The notes: generated by a model from the sequence alone, not told the origin. A DNA stretch of 64,000 nucleotides from Mariniplasma anaerobium (GCF_016865445.1 NZ_AP024412.1:1798001-1862000); one strand, 5' to 3'. Shown: positions 8,452-18,813, numbered from the stretch's first letter. Made by a program: numbers and translations.

Positions 8452-9354
8452 CTAAACGTTGTATTTTAAAGACTCCCTAATATTTCCATGATGTCTATCT
8501 AGAAGTTCTTCTATTTTTTTGGGATCTTCTATTTTGCTCATGATAGCGAAAATCGCAAATTTAACTGATCCATATTTGTCTAAATATTTTTGTGCAATTT
8601 CTGTTGACACGCCTGTAACTTCTGTAACAATAATTTGTGCTCTTGAAATTAATTTGTCATTATTCATTTGAACATCAATCATCAAATTTTCATAGACTTT
8701 CCCTATTTTAACCATAGATGCTGTTGTTATCATATTAAGGATGAGTTTTTGAGCTGTACCACTTTTCATTCTTGTTGAACCAGTTAATGGTTCTGCTCCA
8801 GTAATGGCTTCTATAGGATATTTAGCGATGCTTGCAATCTCTGAATCAGAACTTGTAGTGACACATGCAGTAATGCATCCGATTTTATTTGCATACTCAA
8901 CCCCACCAACGACATATGGCGTTCTTCCACTAGCAGCAATCCCAACTAATACATCATTTTTATTTAAATGATGTTTTTCTAAATCCATCACTGCTGCAGC
9001 TTTAGAATCTTCTATACCTTCGATTGCAGTTCTTAATGCGGTATCTCCACCTGCAATAATACCTACAACTAAATCTTCGGACACACCAAAAGTAGGTGGA
9101 CATTCACTTGCATCTAATACACCTAGACGTCCTGAGGTTCCAGCTCCGATATAAAATAGACGACCTCCGTTTGTAAATGCATTTGTAACAACATCTACAA
9201 CTTTAGCAATCTGATCAATAACTTTTTCCACTGCAAGTGGAACTGTTTTATCCTCGTTATTAATCAATTCTAATATTTCTTTAGTCGAAACCAAATCAAT
9301 ATTCTTTGTTTTAATATTTCTCTTCTCAGTGCTTATTTTACTTATATCTACCAT
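8452..9354 (-). CDS. murQ: N-acetylmuramic acid 6-phosphate etherase
   Basis: Cleaves the D-lactyl ether of MurNAc-6-phosphate to GlcNAc-6-phosphate and D-lactate in the cytoplasm. SIS-fold protein of 300 residues. The signature GAGTSGRLGVLDASECPPTFG region includes the catalytic-acid Glu at about residue 84, and TGSTRMKSGTAQKL is the second conserved motif. The C-terminal ubiquitin-associated-like helical region is present. It sits 6 bp after the MurK-like kinase, which would supply its substrate. The D-lactate produced has a likely consumer in the lctD-etfAB cluster. Ribosome binding site GGGGTGA. Confidence 0.95.
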   Translation of the reverse strand: MVDISKISTEKRNIKTKNIDLVSTKEILELINNEDKTVPLAVEKVIDQIAKVVDVVTNAFTNGGRLFYIGAGTSGRLGVLDASECPPTFGVSEDLVVGIIAGGDTALRTAIEGIEDSKAAAVMDLEKHHLNKNDVLVGIAASGRTPYVVGGVEYANKIGCITACVTTSSDSEIASIAKYPIEAITGAEPLTGSTRMKSGTAQKLILNMITTASMVKIGKVYENLMIDVQMNNDKLISRAQIIVTEVTGVSTEIAQKYLDKYGSVKFAIFAIMSKIEDPKKIEELLDRHHGNIRESLKYNV

Positions 9355-9360
9355 ATAATC

Positions 9361-10272
9361 TCACCCCTTAGAAAGTTTTAAAAGACTCAAGTAATACGCG
9401 CCTTTAACAGGACTATCCGTACCCTCGTTGATTTCAAAGTCTTTTATGCTCATCTCTAATTCCTTAATTAATGTTTGTTTCACAAATGGAGCATTTGTTA
9501 AAAATCCTCCACGTAATGCAATAATAACTTTATCTTTTTCTTGTAACTTTAAATATGCTTTAATCGTTTGTCTTGCTAAATGTTTTGCTTCATCGTTAAT
9601 TAAATCTTTTGCCTTTTCATTCCCATCAATTGCAATTTGACTTATAAATTTAGCTAGATTTGCAATTGTTGTTTTATCATTATTATACACATAATCTCGA
9701 ACATCAAATTGATCATGAATATTTAAATGATTTAAAATCTTTGTAGAAAATTCATCATATGTATTTGTATCTTCATACGTACTAATAATCATTTTTAAAG
9801 CACTTATACTTAAATGATAAGCTGAGCCTTCATCGCCTAGTAAGTGTCCAAATCCACCAACTTGTTCCAATCGATATTGATCACTATACATAAGGACACT
9901 TCCTGTGCCACCAATGACCATAATCACATTAACTTCTTGATCTTTTTTTACATCATATAATGCAATTAAAACATCACTTTCTAGACTTGCTGTTGCATGA
10001 TATCTGTTTCCTATCTCATCTTCATATGCGATTTTATCTTTTATCTTAGAGTAACCAGATATTCCCATTTGTATGAATAGTTCATCAGATGGCTTTATTT
10101 CAATAGTTAATTTATCTAGTACATCTAGCATATTTTCTTTTGCTTTATTCAAATCAATATTAAAATTTGTAAAGCCTGATGTACTTCTTTTTAATTCATT
10201 GCCTTTTATATCATATAAGACACCTAAAGTTTTTGTTCCTCCACCATCTATACCAATAATATATTTACTCAT
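9361..10272 (-). CDS. murK: BadF/BadG-type kinase, probable MurNAc/GlcNAc kinase
   Basis: ASKHA-fold sugar kinase of 303 residues. It has phosphate-1 motif IGIDGGGTKT at the N-terminus, a GGTGSVLMYSD phosphate-2-like motif, and GGFGHLLGDEGSAYHL, typical of BadF/BcrA-type N-acetylglucosamine kinases. Clostridial MurK of this family phosphorylates both MurNAc and GlcNAc. The position directly upstream of murQ, and the absence of a MurP phosphotransferase transporter in the window, suggest the same role here: phosphorylating sugars imported unphosphorylated. It overlaps nagZ by 8 nt. The gene symbol is a contextual inference; a GlcNAc-only kinase is the alternative. Confidence 0.75.
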   Translation of the reverse strand: MSKYIIGIDGGGTKTLGVLYDIKGNELKRSTSGFTNFNIDLNKAKENMLDVLDKLTIEIKPSDELFIQMGISGYSKIKDKIAYEDEIGNRYHATASLESDVLIALYDVKKDQEVNVIMVIGGTGSVLMYSDQYRLEQVGGFGHLLGDEGSAYHLSISALKMIISTYEDTNTYDEFSTKILNHLNIHDQFDVRDYVYNNDKTTIANLAKFISQIAIDGNEKAKDLINDEAKHLARQTIKAYLKLQEKDKVIIALRGGFLTNAPFVKQTLIKELEMSIKDFEINEGTDSPVKGAYYLSLLKLSKG

Positions 10273-11848
10273 AATTAACAGGAACCTTTCCTTTTAATTT
10301 TAAGTCGCCTTTTAAATATTTTAATAAGACTTTTATAGAGTTTGGTGTATATTCATATAGGCAAACATAATTTTTAATGTGTTTTGTATAATATAAATCA
10401 TAAGGATTTCTCATAGAAATCACATGCATCTCTATACCAAGTTCACTTAAATAATTAATCATTTTAATTTGTTCTTGATAGACATTACCATTATAGGTTG
10501 TAACAATTAACTGGTCATAAGCTTTCGCTTTTTCAATAACTGCTAATATATCTATATGAGATGGTTGAATTGGAAGCTTAACAATTTCTAAATTTTCTAT
10601 TTCTTTTTCAATACCTCTAAAAATATCATAATGACCTAGTGCTTCATCAGCTATTGTCGTTGCCTTTGGCATAACTCCAATAAATAAAGCATTATTACTT
10701 AATTTAAGTTGTTTACCTTTAACAAGACTTGCAGCACCTTCAACTATTTGATAACTAAATTTTTGTGTTTCTTTGTTTTCTACAATATCTTTAACATCTG
10801 CATATGTTTGATTAATATCAACACGTGTGACATATTGTTTTTTATAATCTAGAATAAGTTGAACTCTTTGATCAATTAACTTTTCATCAATTTCACGATT
10901 CAAAATAGCTTGTTTAATATATGCTAGAGATTCTATTTGTTTTTCTCTTGAATGGCAAATACAATATATATTAGCACCAGCTTCTACAGCCATTAAAGAT
11001 GCTTTAACTGAACCATAATTATTATCGATAGCCTTCATTGTCATACCATCAGTCACAATCAAACCTTTAAATCCTAGTTTTTCTCTAAGTAGAGTTGTTA
11101 GTACATCCTTAGACAAAGTTGTTGGTAATCCATCTTTAGTTAAATGCGGAAAATCGATATGACTACTCATCATCGCATGTAGTCCATTATTGATGGCATC
11201 TACAAATGGAACAAACTCAACTTTTTCTAATCTCTCAAGATCATATTCAACTTTTGGTAGAGCCAAATGTGAATCAACATGTGTGTCTCCATGACCTGGA
11301 AAATGCTTTCCGGTAGCGATTATATGGTTTTGCATACCTTTGATAAAGGCTTGTCCATAAAGGCTAACGACTTCAGGTTTATCAGAATAACTTCTTACTC
11401 CAATTACTGGATTTTTTGGATTATTGTTAACATCTAAGACTGGAGCAAAATTCATATTTATGCCTAAATGTTTTAACTCATTGCCCATCTTGTCACCAAC
11501 TTCATAACAAGACTCTAAACTGCCATTTGCAGAAATAGTCATAGCTCCAGGGAAAAAGGTTGCGCCTTTTTGAATTCTAGAAACCATACCTCCTTCTTGG
11601 TCAATGGCTATAAACAAAGGGATGCCTAAATGATCTTCAGCTTGTTTTTGTAAATCCTGATTTAAGTTATATAGTTGTTCTCCACTTTTGATATTTCTCG
11701 TAAATAATATAACATTACCAGCTTTATATGTTTTGATCATTTCAATCGTCTCTTGGTTGATTGACTCACCCTCAAAACCGAACATTAAAAGTTGTCCGAT
11801 TTTTTCATCTAAGCTTAAATTATTTACATCAAATTTATGATTATTCAT
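10265..11848 (-). CDS. nagZ: Beta-N-acetylglucosaminidase NagZ (GH3)
   Basis: Exo-hydrolase removing non-reducing GlcNAc from GlcNAc-MurNAc fragments. The GH3 TIM barrel occupies about residues 10-350. The NagZ loop KHFPGHGDTHVDSH (181-194) supplies the His/Asp acid-base dyad, and VTDGMTMKAI contains the nucleophile Asp267. A C-terminal alpha/beta domain follows, so it resembles two-domain Bacillus NagZ (about 640 residues with signal peptide) but is shorter at 527. No signal peptide is present, so the enzyme should be cytoplasmic, unlike Bacillus NagZ. It overlaps namZ and the kinase by a few bases each, indicating tight coupling. Confidence 0.92.
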   Translation of the reverse strand: MNNHKFDVNNLSLDEKIGQLLMFGFEGESINQETIEMIKTYKAGNVILFTRNIKSGEQLYNLNQDLQKQAEDHLGIPLFIAIDQEGGMVSRIQKGATFFPGAMTISANGSLESCYEVGDKMGNELKHLGINMNFAPVLDVNNNPKNPVIGVRSYSDKPEVVSLYGQAFIKGMQNHIIATGKHFPGHGDTHVDSHLALPKVEYDLERLEKVEFVPFVDAINNGLHAMMSSHIDFPHLTKDGLPTTLSKDVLTTLLREKLGFKGLIVTDGMTMKAIDNNYGSVKASLMAVEAGANIYCICHSREKQIESLAYIKQAILNREIDEKLIDQRVQLILDYKKQYVTRVDINQTYADVKDIVENKETQKFSYQIVEGAASLVKGKQLKLSNNALFIGVMPKATTIADEALGHYDIFRGIEKEIENLEIVKLPIQPSHIDILAVIEKAKAYDQLIVTTYNGNVYQEQIKMINYLSELGIEMHVISMRNPYDLYYTKHIKNYVCLYEYTPNSIKVLLKYLKGDLKLKGKVPVNYE

Positions 11849-12980
11849 AGATATGATATTGTCCTTTCATTTTTAAGAAAATCTCGCTGTCTTTTTCTAT
11901 TTTTTTAAGTATATCATTTAAACTTAAATTTCTTTTTGTCAAGAAATCATCACCCATAAGAGACTCTGCAAACTTATTTAGACCTTCTTTAAATGGAGGT
12001 ATCCATTCAAATTCTTCATGCATTTCTTTAACTAGATAAAGCATTGAAATGCCAGTTTTAACAGGCTTAAACTTTTTTTTATCTTTAATAAATAATTCAA
12101 CACCTTCACATAAATGCTTCTCATGCTTAGAAAATGTAGGTGTAAAATAAACAGTTCTAAATTGTACGCCTTCTAAATTTAAATCATTTAGTTTACGAAT
12201 TAATTCTTTACTTTTTAACCAAGGTGCTCCGATAATTTGAAAAGGTTTAGTAGTCCCTCTTCCTTCACTTAAGTTACTACCTTCAAAGTAACAAGTTGCC
12301 AAGTATGCATACGTAGTTTCTATCGTAGGAATATTTGGACTAGGTAGTACCCAAGGAAAATCAAGTTCTCTATAATCTTTATCTCTTGTATATCCACTCA
12401 TTTTTATAACTTCTAAATCACAATTGATATCATATGCTTGGTTAAATAATTGAGCAATCTCACCAATTGTTAATCCGTAACGCTCAACGATTGGAAAATA
12501 CCCAACAAAAGAACGATATTTTAAATCTAAAATATTGCCCTCTACTTCTATACCACCTACAGGATTAGGTCTATCAAAGACTACAAATTTTTTATTGAAT
12601 TCTTTGGCAGCCATCATGGCATAAGCCATTGTATATAAGAATGTATAAAATCTAGCTCCAACATCTTGAATATCAAAACATAAAACATCAATATCCTTTA
12701 ACATCTCATAACTAGGCTTTTTATTTTTACCATATAAAGAATAAACCATGCACCCTGTTTCTTTATCTTCATATGTATCCAAACGAACACCTGCTTGTAA
12801 ATCTCCTCTAACGCCATGTTCAGGCGCATAAAGAGAAACAAGATCTGTTTTTTCTCTTAAAATGTCTATCGTGGATTTTAAATCACGATTGACCCCTGTA
12901 GGATTAGTAATCAATCCTACTTTTTTATTTTTAAAAAGTTCTAAATGATTATCTATATTTTCTATGCCTACTTTAAACAT
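11841..12980 (-). CDS. namZ: Exo-beta-N-acetylmuramidase NamZ (DUF1343, GH171)
   Basis: DUF1343-family protein (Bacillus YbbC/NamZ) of 379 residues, which removes non-reducing MurNAc from peptide-free peptidoglycan chains. Conserved motifs seen: GLITNPTGV, YAPEHGVRGDLQAG, DIQDVGARFYTF, FDRPNPVGG, WVLPSPNIPT and EGSNLSEGRGTT. No signal peptide precedes the fold, so it is predicted cytoplasmic whereas the Bacillus enzyme is secreted. With NagZ it could alternately shorten imported glycan from the non-reducing end. Start set at the ATG at 12980, 6 nt after GGTGA; an in-frame GTG lies one codon upstream. It overlaps the DUF624 gene. Confidence 0.9.
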   Translation of the reverse strand: MFKVGIENIDNHLELFKNKKVGLITNPTGVNRDLKSTIDILREKTDLVSLYAPEHGVRGDLQAGVRLDTYEDKETGCMVYSLYGKNKKPSYEMLKDIDVLCFDIQDVGARFYTFLYTMAYAMMAAKEFNKKFVVFDRPNPVGGIEVEGNILDLKYRSFVGYFPIVERYGLTIGEIAQLFNQAYDINCDLEVIKMSGYTRDKDYRELDFPWVLPSPNIPTIETTYAYLATCYFEGSNLSEGRGTTKPFQIIGAPWLKSKELIRKLNDLNLEGVQFRTVYFTPTFSKHEKHLCEGVELFIKDKKKFKPVKTGISMLYLVKEMHEEFEWIPPFKEGLNKFAESLMGDDFLTKRNLSLNDILKKIEKDSEIFLKMKGQYHIYE

Positions 12981-13614
12981 CACTTTTCACCAATCCTTCT
13001 ATATAATCAACCACTTTATCAGTAATTAAAACATTTAATAATACTGGTATGGAAAGACCTGAAAAAACAAATAAAACCATAGTAAAGGGAAACATTAACA
13101 TTACAAACGGAATAATCGTAGTCAAAACTAATAAAACAGTTTTTAAAAAGAATTTCCCTGAAACATAAAATGCTAATTTAAACATAAGTGTTAATTTTAA
13201 ATCAGGTAAAACGTGAATCACAGATAATGTATAAAGTGTAATAACAAATGAACTTGCTAATACAGCTAAAGTTAAATAATAACCAATTAAATATAATAGA
13301 TTACTATTAACATTAAGTAAATCCACATAATATGTAACATTTAGATAACCTAGGCCTACAATTAAGATCAATATAAGGCCTATACCCATTTTCTTTCCAA
13401 TGTCTTGAATAAAGTAAGTGAAATATCCTTTAAACAACTTCTCTTCATCTTTATGAACATACTGATAAAACATTTTATATCCAGCAGAAAGACTTGGAAA
13501 TATTGTTACAACTGCAAGACTGGTTATAATCATTAAAACATTAAGCATAATGATTCTAATAATCCAATCAGCAACCGTATTTATTTTTTGATAAAACGTT
13601 TTTTCATATACCAT
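12973..13614 (-). CDS. DUF624 (YesL-like) membrane protein
   Basis: A 213-residue protein with about five membrane segments. The N-terminal layout (helix with IIMLNVLMIITSLAVVTIFPSLSAGYKMFYQYV) matches the DUF624/YesL family, which is habitually encoded in carbohydrate ABC transporter operons of Bacillota. Its function is not established; an auxiliary role in sugar uptake is inferred from context. It lies between the permease pair and the glycan-degrading enzymes. Ribosome binding site GAGG. Confidence 0.7.
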   Translation of the reverse strand: MVYEKTFYQKINTVADWIIRIIMLNVLMIITSLAVVTIFPSLSAGYKMFYQYVHKDEEKLFKGYFTYFIQDIGKKMGIGLILILIVGLGYLNVTYYVDLLNVNSNLLYLIGYYLTLAVLASSFVITLYTLSVIHVLPDLKLTLMFKLAFYVSGKFFLKTVLLVLTTIIPFVMLMFPFTMVLFVFSGLSIPVLLNVLITDKVVDYIEGLVKSDV

Positions 13615-13628
13615 AAGAATCCTCTTTT

Positions 13629-14627
13629 CTAGCCAACTATACCTGTACGTTCAATAGATTCAACAAATTGTTTTTGTACGAATAAATACATAATAAGCAA
13701 TGGTAACATCATAAGCAATGCAGATACATTAGAGATTAGAGCTAAGAACACTGGATTTTCCCAAACATCTTGTCCAATAAGGCTTAATCCACCTGTATAG
13801 AATAATGCAGCATACATGTTTTCAGCAGCATTTATCAATCTCATAGTAAGTAACGGAAAGTCTTGTGTGCTGACTTCAAAAATCTTAACAAAGTATGCAT
13901 CATTCCATTGCCATACAAACGCAAATAATCCAACTGTAACTAATGCACCTCTTGCATTTGGTAGCATAACACTCCAAAATGTTCTAAATACACCAGCGCC
14001 ATCAATCATTGCTGACTCTTCTAATTCTTTAGGTAATCCTCTAAAGAAACTTCTAAAAATATAAATAAATATACCACTTCTGATACCCATGCCTAATCCA
14101 CTCATTAAATAAATGGATCCTTCTTTCCCAATAAGTCCTAAATCTCTAAAATATAAATACTGTGCTAGAGATAGAGCTTGTGGAGGAATAACAATCGTTA
14201 AAATAACGAGTAAAAATAATATATTACTACCTTTAAATCTTAATCTTGAAAATGCATATCCTGCTAGTGCAGTTGATCCAATTTGTAAAATCATTGAAAT
14301 CGCACTTAATTTAAATGTATTAAAAACTGCATGTCTATAATCTAAAACTATACTTGCAATTTTAATATTCATAATACTCCAGTTTTCTGGAATCCATATA
14401 ACTGCTGGATTATTTACATCACTTGGTGCACGAAGTGCCATAAGTATTTGTTGAATTGTTGGGAAAAGAATAACAAAACATAATCCTATCAATAAGATAC
14501 TTCTTACAAATGAAAATCCAAAGGCTTTAGCTTTTCTACTACGCTTAGCGTTCTTCTTAGGGTCTTTAATATCGTTAACCACTCCATGATAAGAGGCTCT
14601 TATTTGTTCAATAATATTAGTTTTCAT
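13629..14627 (-). CDS. Carbohydrate ABC transporter permease, MalG/CUT1 type
   Basis: A 332-residue inner-membrane permease with six predicted helices. The cytoplasmic EAA loop EESAMIDGAGVFRTFWSVMLP contacts the ATPase. An N-terminal extension of about 35 residues precedes the first helix. It pairs with the MalF-type permease immediately upstream (11-nt overlap). No ATP-binding subunit is encoded in the window, so a shared MsmX-type ATPase elsewhere is expected. Substrate inferred to be a muro-oligosaccharide from the neighbouring NamZ/NagZ/MurQ genes. Confidence 0.87.
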   Translation of the reverse strand: MKTNIIEQIRASYHGVVNDIKDPKKNAKRSRKAKAFGFSFVRSILLIGLCFVILFPTIQQILMALRAPSDVNNPAVIWIPENWSIMNIKIASIVLDYRHAVFNTFKLSAISMILQIGSTALAGYAFSRLRFKGSNILFLLVILTIVIPPQALSLAQYLYFRDLGLIGKEGSIYLMSGLGMGIRSGIFIYIFRSFFRGLPKELEESAMIDGAGVFRTFWSVMLPNARGALVTVGLFAFVWQWNDAYFVKIFEVSTQDFPLLTMRLINAAENMYAALFYTGGLSLIGQDVWENPVFLALISNVSALLMMLPLLIMYLFVQKQFVESIERTGIVG

Positions 14628-15558
14628 AATGCGACTCTCCTATCTTTAGGAATTTAGCAAAGGCGCCTAATACGATTAATATAAGTAAAATAGTTGCTAC
14701 ATAAATCCATGCCATTGCAGATGATACACCCCAGTTTTGTTGATTCAACTCATCACTAATAATTGTTGATACTGATGATGTCAAGAATGTGTCAACTAAA
14801 GCATAAACTGTAACAGTAATGATATGTGGTGTTACGTTAGGTAGCGTTATTAACCAAAACATTTCATAAGAAGTTGCTCCTTCAATCTTGGCTGCTTCAT
14901 ATAAATGCTTAGGAATAGATTGAATACTTGCTAAGAACAACAGAATCGGCACGCCAGCTAAAGCTAAGATGTCATAAATACGTTCAATGAGCCCAACTAT
15001 AAATGTAATTAAAAATGGAGCCATACCTGTTTGAAGTAAATAGAACTCTAAATCGAAAATTCTAGCTATACCTTGTTGATCTAAAATTGCATTAATAGCT
15101 TCTCCTCCACCAACTGCAGATACTACAGCTGCAGAGTTTAAGATAACTGGTACAAAGAATATAGCTCTAACAATCGCACGACCTTTAAACTTCATATTAA
15201 GCATAACTGCGATGAATAAACTGAATATTAACAATACTGGTAGATTAATAATAACATCTGTAGTCGTTGTTAACAGTTCAACTCTAAATGATGAAGTTGA
15301 TGTAACATGCGTGTTAAATGCATATAAATAATTATCAAAGCCGACAAACTCTTTAATGATTTCTCCAGCTTGAGGCGTCAAATCAAAGAAAGAGTATCTC
15401 AATGATTCAATAAATGGAACTAGGAATAATAACAAGATCCCAGTTGCCCATGGCAACAAGAATATTGCTGCCCAAATTAATTTTTGCTTTTTATAACTCA
15501 CTTCGGGAAATTTAATTTTTGATAGACGAGGAAAAAGCGGCTTTTTAAGTTTTTTCAT
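14617..15558 (-). CDS. Carbohydrate ABC transporter permease, MalF/CUT1 type
   Basis: A 313-residue permease with a cytoplasmic N-terminus and six membrane segments. The EAA loop LYEAAKIEGATSYEMFWLITLP is near residue 225. It forms the heterodimer partner of the MalG-type permease that follows. Its start overlaps the stop of the DUF5696 gene (TAATG), and a GGAGGG site precedes it, so translation is coupled. This pair (A) is one of two permease pairs in the same operon. Confidence 0.87.
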   Translation of the reverse strand: MKKLKKPLFPRLSKIKFPEVSYKKQKLIWAAIFLLPWATGILLLFLVPFIESLRYSFFDLTPQAGEIIKEFVGFDNYLYAFNTHVTSTSSFRVELLTTTTDVIINLPVLLIFSLFIAVMLNMKFKGRAIVRAIFFVPVILNSAAVVSAVGGGEAINAILDQQGIARIFDLEFYLLQTGMAPFLITFIVGLIERIYDILALAGVPILLFLASIQSIPKHLYEAAKIEGATSYEMFWLITLPNVTPHIITVTVYALVDTFLTSSVSTIISDELNQQNWGVSSAMAWIYVATILLILIVLGAFAKFLKIGESHYEN

Positions 15559-18161
15559 TATGCGCCCTCCTCTACAAAATAACCTAGACTAGGAATAACA
15601 TCAGTACCTATGATGACATCGCTTAAGTTATAGTTTAAAATAATTTTTAATCCATTTGAATATGTGACTCTATAAACATTTTTCTGTAAAATTTCATGAT
15701 TAACCAATGAACCTTCATAAAGTTTTAATGCATCAAGTTCATTTACTTGTTCTTCAATAACATCTAACCAATTATTATAATCAGTAGACATATAATAGTT
15801 ATATTCTGTATTTAACAATTCTCTTGAATCATCATAAGTTAATGTGTATTTTAGATTTGATCCTGATTCAATCATTTTTAAGAATTGATAGTCAACTGAT
15901 CTATCATTTGCTAAATTAATACTATTAGATGAATAATCAACATATCCTGATAAAATCAATTGTAATAAAGGAATTTGATCATCAATAATTGAATAAAGTG
16001 TTGTTTCAACAGGCATATTTGTTAAATATGAAGCATATGCATATGCATAATATAGGGGATCTTCAAACATCATATCTTGATTAACTTGTTCTAAGAATTG
16101 TTGTTGAATCAAAATACTATCTTGTTTATATATAGTTTGACTATCTGAGTAATGTCCAGTAATCATTGAACCTAGTAATGCAAATGATACATGATCAAAT
16201 TCATAATCATCAATAAATCTATCATAAATCGCATCATAATATAGTGGATTAATCACATATTGATCTCCACTATGCTCATAAGGTGTTTCTGAATAAGGAA
16301 GTCTTGATGGATAATGATAGTTAAACATCAATGCATGGCTGCCTTGAATTCTACTTGCTGTATATCTAAATTGATCAAACATTTTATTATAATCTTTTGC
16401 TGTCATTAAACTAACAGATTGATATAAATCAATACCTAATGCATTTAAATTTTCATCAAGTGATATGTAATCTTTTTTACCACCAAGCGTTGATTCAAAC
16501 TTAACATGATCATTTAAATCTTGACTTAATCCACCATTAATCGCACCTTGATATAAAACATTAAGTGTTGTAATATCTCTTTGTTCTAGTAAATCAACGA
16601 TTTCTAGCGCTTGATCAAAAGTAGTCATAGATTCATTTGTATAGTATGGAATACCTAAGAAAAACTCTTTACGATCATAGGCACCAATAAACTCAGCAGT
16701 CAATACAGTTTGTGTTGTATCATCTTTCTTTGTTAAATCATAATTATCTATTAAATAATCTTGAAAAGTCTTGGCTATGCCTACATAATTGTTGCTATCG
16801 CCTTCAAGGAATGTATAATCAACAGTAAAATCAGTATGAACAATATCTTCTGTCCATAAATCAACTCCGTATGTATTAAATCCAGAACCGATGACTACTG
16901 ATTCAACTTCTCTAAGTGAAAATGATGAATAAACCTTATTATAAGAATCTATTCTTCCTGATACATCGGCGTTAATCCAAGCCATTGCATCACCTTGGGT
17001 GATAATAGCTGCAAACCCACCGTTTTCTTTGACCATACCATAAACCGGTATGCTTATTTTTTGTTGCTGTTCTGCCATTTTATATGGTAGAAGTCCTAAA
17101 TCGTTTCCATATAATCGTTTGTTATATGCATTTTGAAAATATTTATTGTTATTAAAATTAATAATTGCACCACTACCATCAGGTAGGACAATATATCCTT
17201 GTGTATCAATGTATGGTTCAGCTTCAGGATCAGTTAAAAATTCTGGATTATCTTTTACTGAAACGGCAGTTCCAAATAATGGATATAAAGAAATCTTAGC
17301 GATTTTAACTGCTTCTGTTTCTACGATAGAATCTCTTAATATAGTTGTTTTAACGCCTTGATCGGTTAATTTGATTTCTACTGCAACTTCAAATCTAACT
17401 TTTTCAAATTGTTCAAAATATCCATAAGATTCATTTTCTTCAATTGCACGCTCTCTTGTGTAATCCATGTCTTCATAAAATATACTATATAACCGTCTTT
17501 TAACTAGACGACTCATATCTTGATATTGTACAATTTCATACAATTGACGTTCTTCATCAAATCCAGTATATGCAATACGATTAAGAATGCTAAAATCATC
17601 CATTGCTTCCATCACATCTTTTTCAAGATATTTAGGGAAATATAAATAATCGACTTCTAAGTCTTCAATGATATATTTTATTTGTACACCATCTTCAATA
17701 TATTTAATACCAAAAGATCTTTCACCTTCATCATTCAAAATGCTAGAAGGGTGATAGATACTTAATCCATAATTATTAATCGAAGTTAGTGACCCAGCTT
17801 GATTGAAGTATTGTATTTCCATTGTTGATTTTTGTTTTTCTAATGCTGAATTTGTTATTGTTTTAGCAGGATTTGATTCCCATGGATCATCTTCAATAGG
17901 ATTAGATAGATAAACCTCTGAATTTCTTAAATCAACAACTTTAAAATATGAAGTTGTTTCGTCTAAATACAATTCGAATGTTGCATTAGAAGCGACAAGT
18001 CTATTTTGGTTAAATAGGCCTGAAGCATCTGTGAAATTTTCACTGTCAAATGCTCTGACTTCACTTGTAATCATTTCAGATGATTTCATATTAAAAGCGA
18101 ATAGATATAAAGCGCCAATACCTAAGATTAAAATGACGATAACGATTTTCTTTATGTTCAT
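15558..18161 (-). CDS. DUF5696-like envelope protein
   Basis: An 867-residue extracytoplasmic protein anchored by one N-terminal membrane segment (residues about 5-25). No catalytic motif that I can name with certainty is visible. The architecture, a beta-rich N-terminal region (about 40-480) followed by an alpha/beta region (about 480-770) with several Asp/Glu at strand ends, and its operon context resemble DUF5696 proteins found with YIP1 and CUT1 permease genes in Bacillota. A glycosidase-like TIM barrel is possible but unproven. Conserved-looking stretches include VLPDGSGAIINFNN and YGMVKENGGFAAII. It is translationally coupled to the permease that follows. Confidence 0.6.
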   Translation of the reverse strand: MNIKKIVIVILILGIGALYLFAFNMKSSEMITSEVRAFDSENFTDASGLFNQNRLVASNATFELYLDETTSYFKVVDLRNSEVYLSNPIEDDPWESNPAKTITNSALEKQKSTMEIQYFNQAGSLTSINNYGLSIYHPSSILNDEGERSFGIKYIEDGVQIKYIIEDLEVDYLYFPKYLEKDVMEAMDDFSILNRIAYTGFDEERQLYEIVQYQDMSRLVKRRLYSIFYEDMDYTRERAIEENESYGYFEQFEKVRFEVAVEIKLTDQGVKTTILRDSIVETEAVKIAKISLYPLFGTAVSVKDNPEFLTDPEAEPYIDTQGYIVLPDGSGAIINFNNNKYFQNAYNKRLYGNDLGLLPYKMAEQQQKISIPVYGMVKENGGFAAIITQGDAMAWINADVSGRIDSYNKVYSSFSLREVESVVIGSGFNTYGVDLWTEDIVHTDFTVDYTFLEGDSNNYVGIAKTFQDYLIDNYDLTKKDDTTQTVLTAEFIGAYDRKEFFLGIPYYTNESMTTFDQALEIVDLLEQRDITTLNVLYQGAINGGLSQDLNDHVKFESTLGGKKDYISLDENLNALGIDLYQSVSLMTAKDYNKMFDQFRYTASRIQGSHALMFNYHYPSRLPYSETPYEHSGDQYVINPLYYDAIYDRFIDDYEFDHVSFALLGSMITGHYSDSQTIYKQDSILIQQQFLEQVNQDMMFEDPLYYAYAYASYLTNMPVETTLYSIIDDQIPLLQLILSGYVDYSSNSINLANDRSVDYQFLKMIESGSNLKYTLTYDDSRELLNTEYNYYMSTDYNNWLDVIEEQVNELDALKLYEGSLVNHEILQKNVYRVTYSNGLKIILNYNLSDVIIGTDVIPSLGYFVEEGA

Positions 18162-18171
18162 ATCTTCACCT

Positions 18172-18813
18172 CTAATATCTAAGATTTAATTCTTCATATA
18201 TCGATAATACAAATTCGATAAATTGTTGAATCAAATCAAAAAATAACAAACCAAAAAACATCATGACTGCCATTGCGACCACTGTTAAGATAAAAGCCAA
18301 TATTGTTTTTGCAAGTCCATAATGGTGTATGTTTAATACACCCATAAATAACATCCACGCTGTTGATACATATGCTAGTCCCATTAATAATTGATAAAAA
18401 GCCATTTCTTCTAATGTTAAGAAATTAGATAAGATAACCGCAGGATAACCAATTAAAATGATTGGGAATAATGCATATCCAGTCATCATAACGATTTCTT
18501 TGAATTTACCTTTACCTTCCATTAACGTTGTTACTGACCAGTTACCTATAGTAAAGAGCGCAATTAACAACACAACAGAAAATATCTCTTGTAAACTGTT
18601 AAGCATTAAAGGGTTTCTTTCGTTGATTAAGAATCCTTCATTTTGATATGAGAAAATTCTAAAAAACGCAAAGAGTGAAATAAAAATTATTGCTACACTG
18701 AGTTTCCCTTTTTTATATCTTTTAAACTCATCAAAACCATCAAAAGGGTGAAATAAAATATATTTAGGGAAGCTAAAATAATTAAACCAAAACTTTTTAA
18801 GTTTAGTCTTCAT
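18172..18813 (-). CDS. YIP1-family membrane protein
   Basis: A 213-residue membrane protein with about five hydrophobic helices and a short charged N-terminus containing HPFDGFDEFKRYKKGKLS, characteristic of bacterial YIP1-family proteins. The C-terminal VVAMAVMMFFGLLFFDLIQQFIEFV is the last helix pair. Function unknown; the family recurs beside DUF5696 and NHL proteins in Bacillota sugar transporter operons. It overlaps the NHL gene upstream by 11 nt. Confidence 0.65.
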   Translation of the reverse strand: MKTKLKKFWFNYFSFPKYILFHPFDGFDEFKRYKKGKLSVAIIFISLFAFFRIFSYQNEGFLINERNPLMLNSLQEIFSVVLLIALFTIGNWSVTTLMEGKGKFKEIVMMTGYALFPIILIGYPAVILSNFLTLEEMAFYQLLMGLAYVSTAWMLFMGVLNIHHYGLAKTILAFILTVVAMAVMMFFGLLFFDLIQQFIEFVLSIYEELNLRY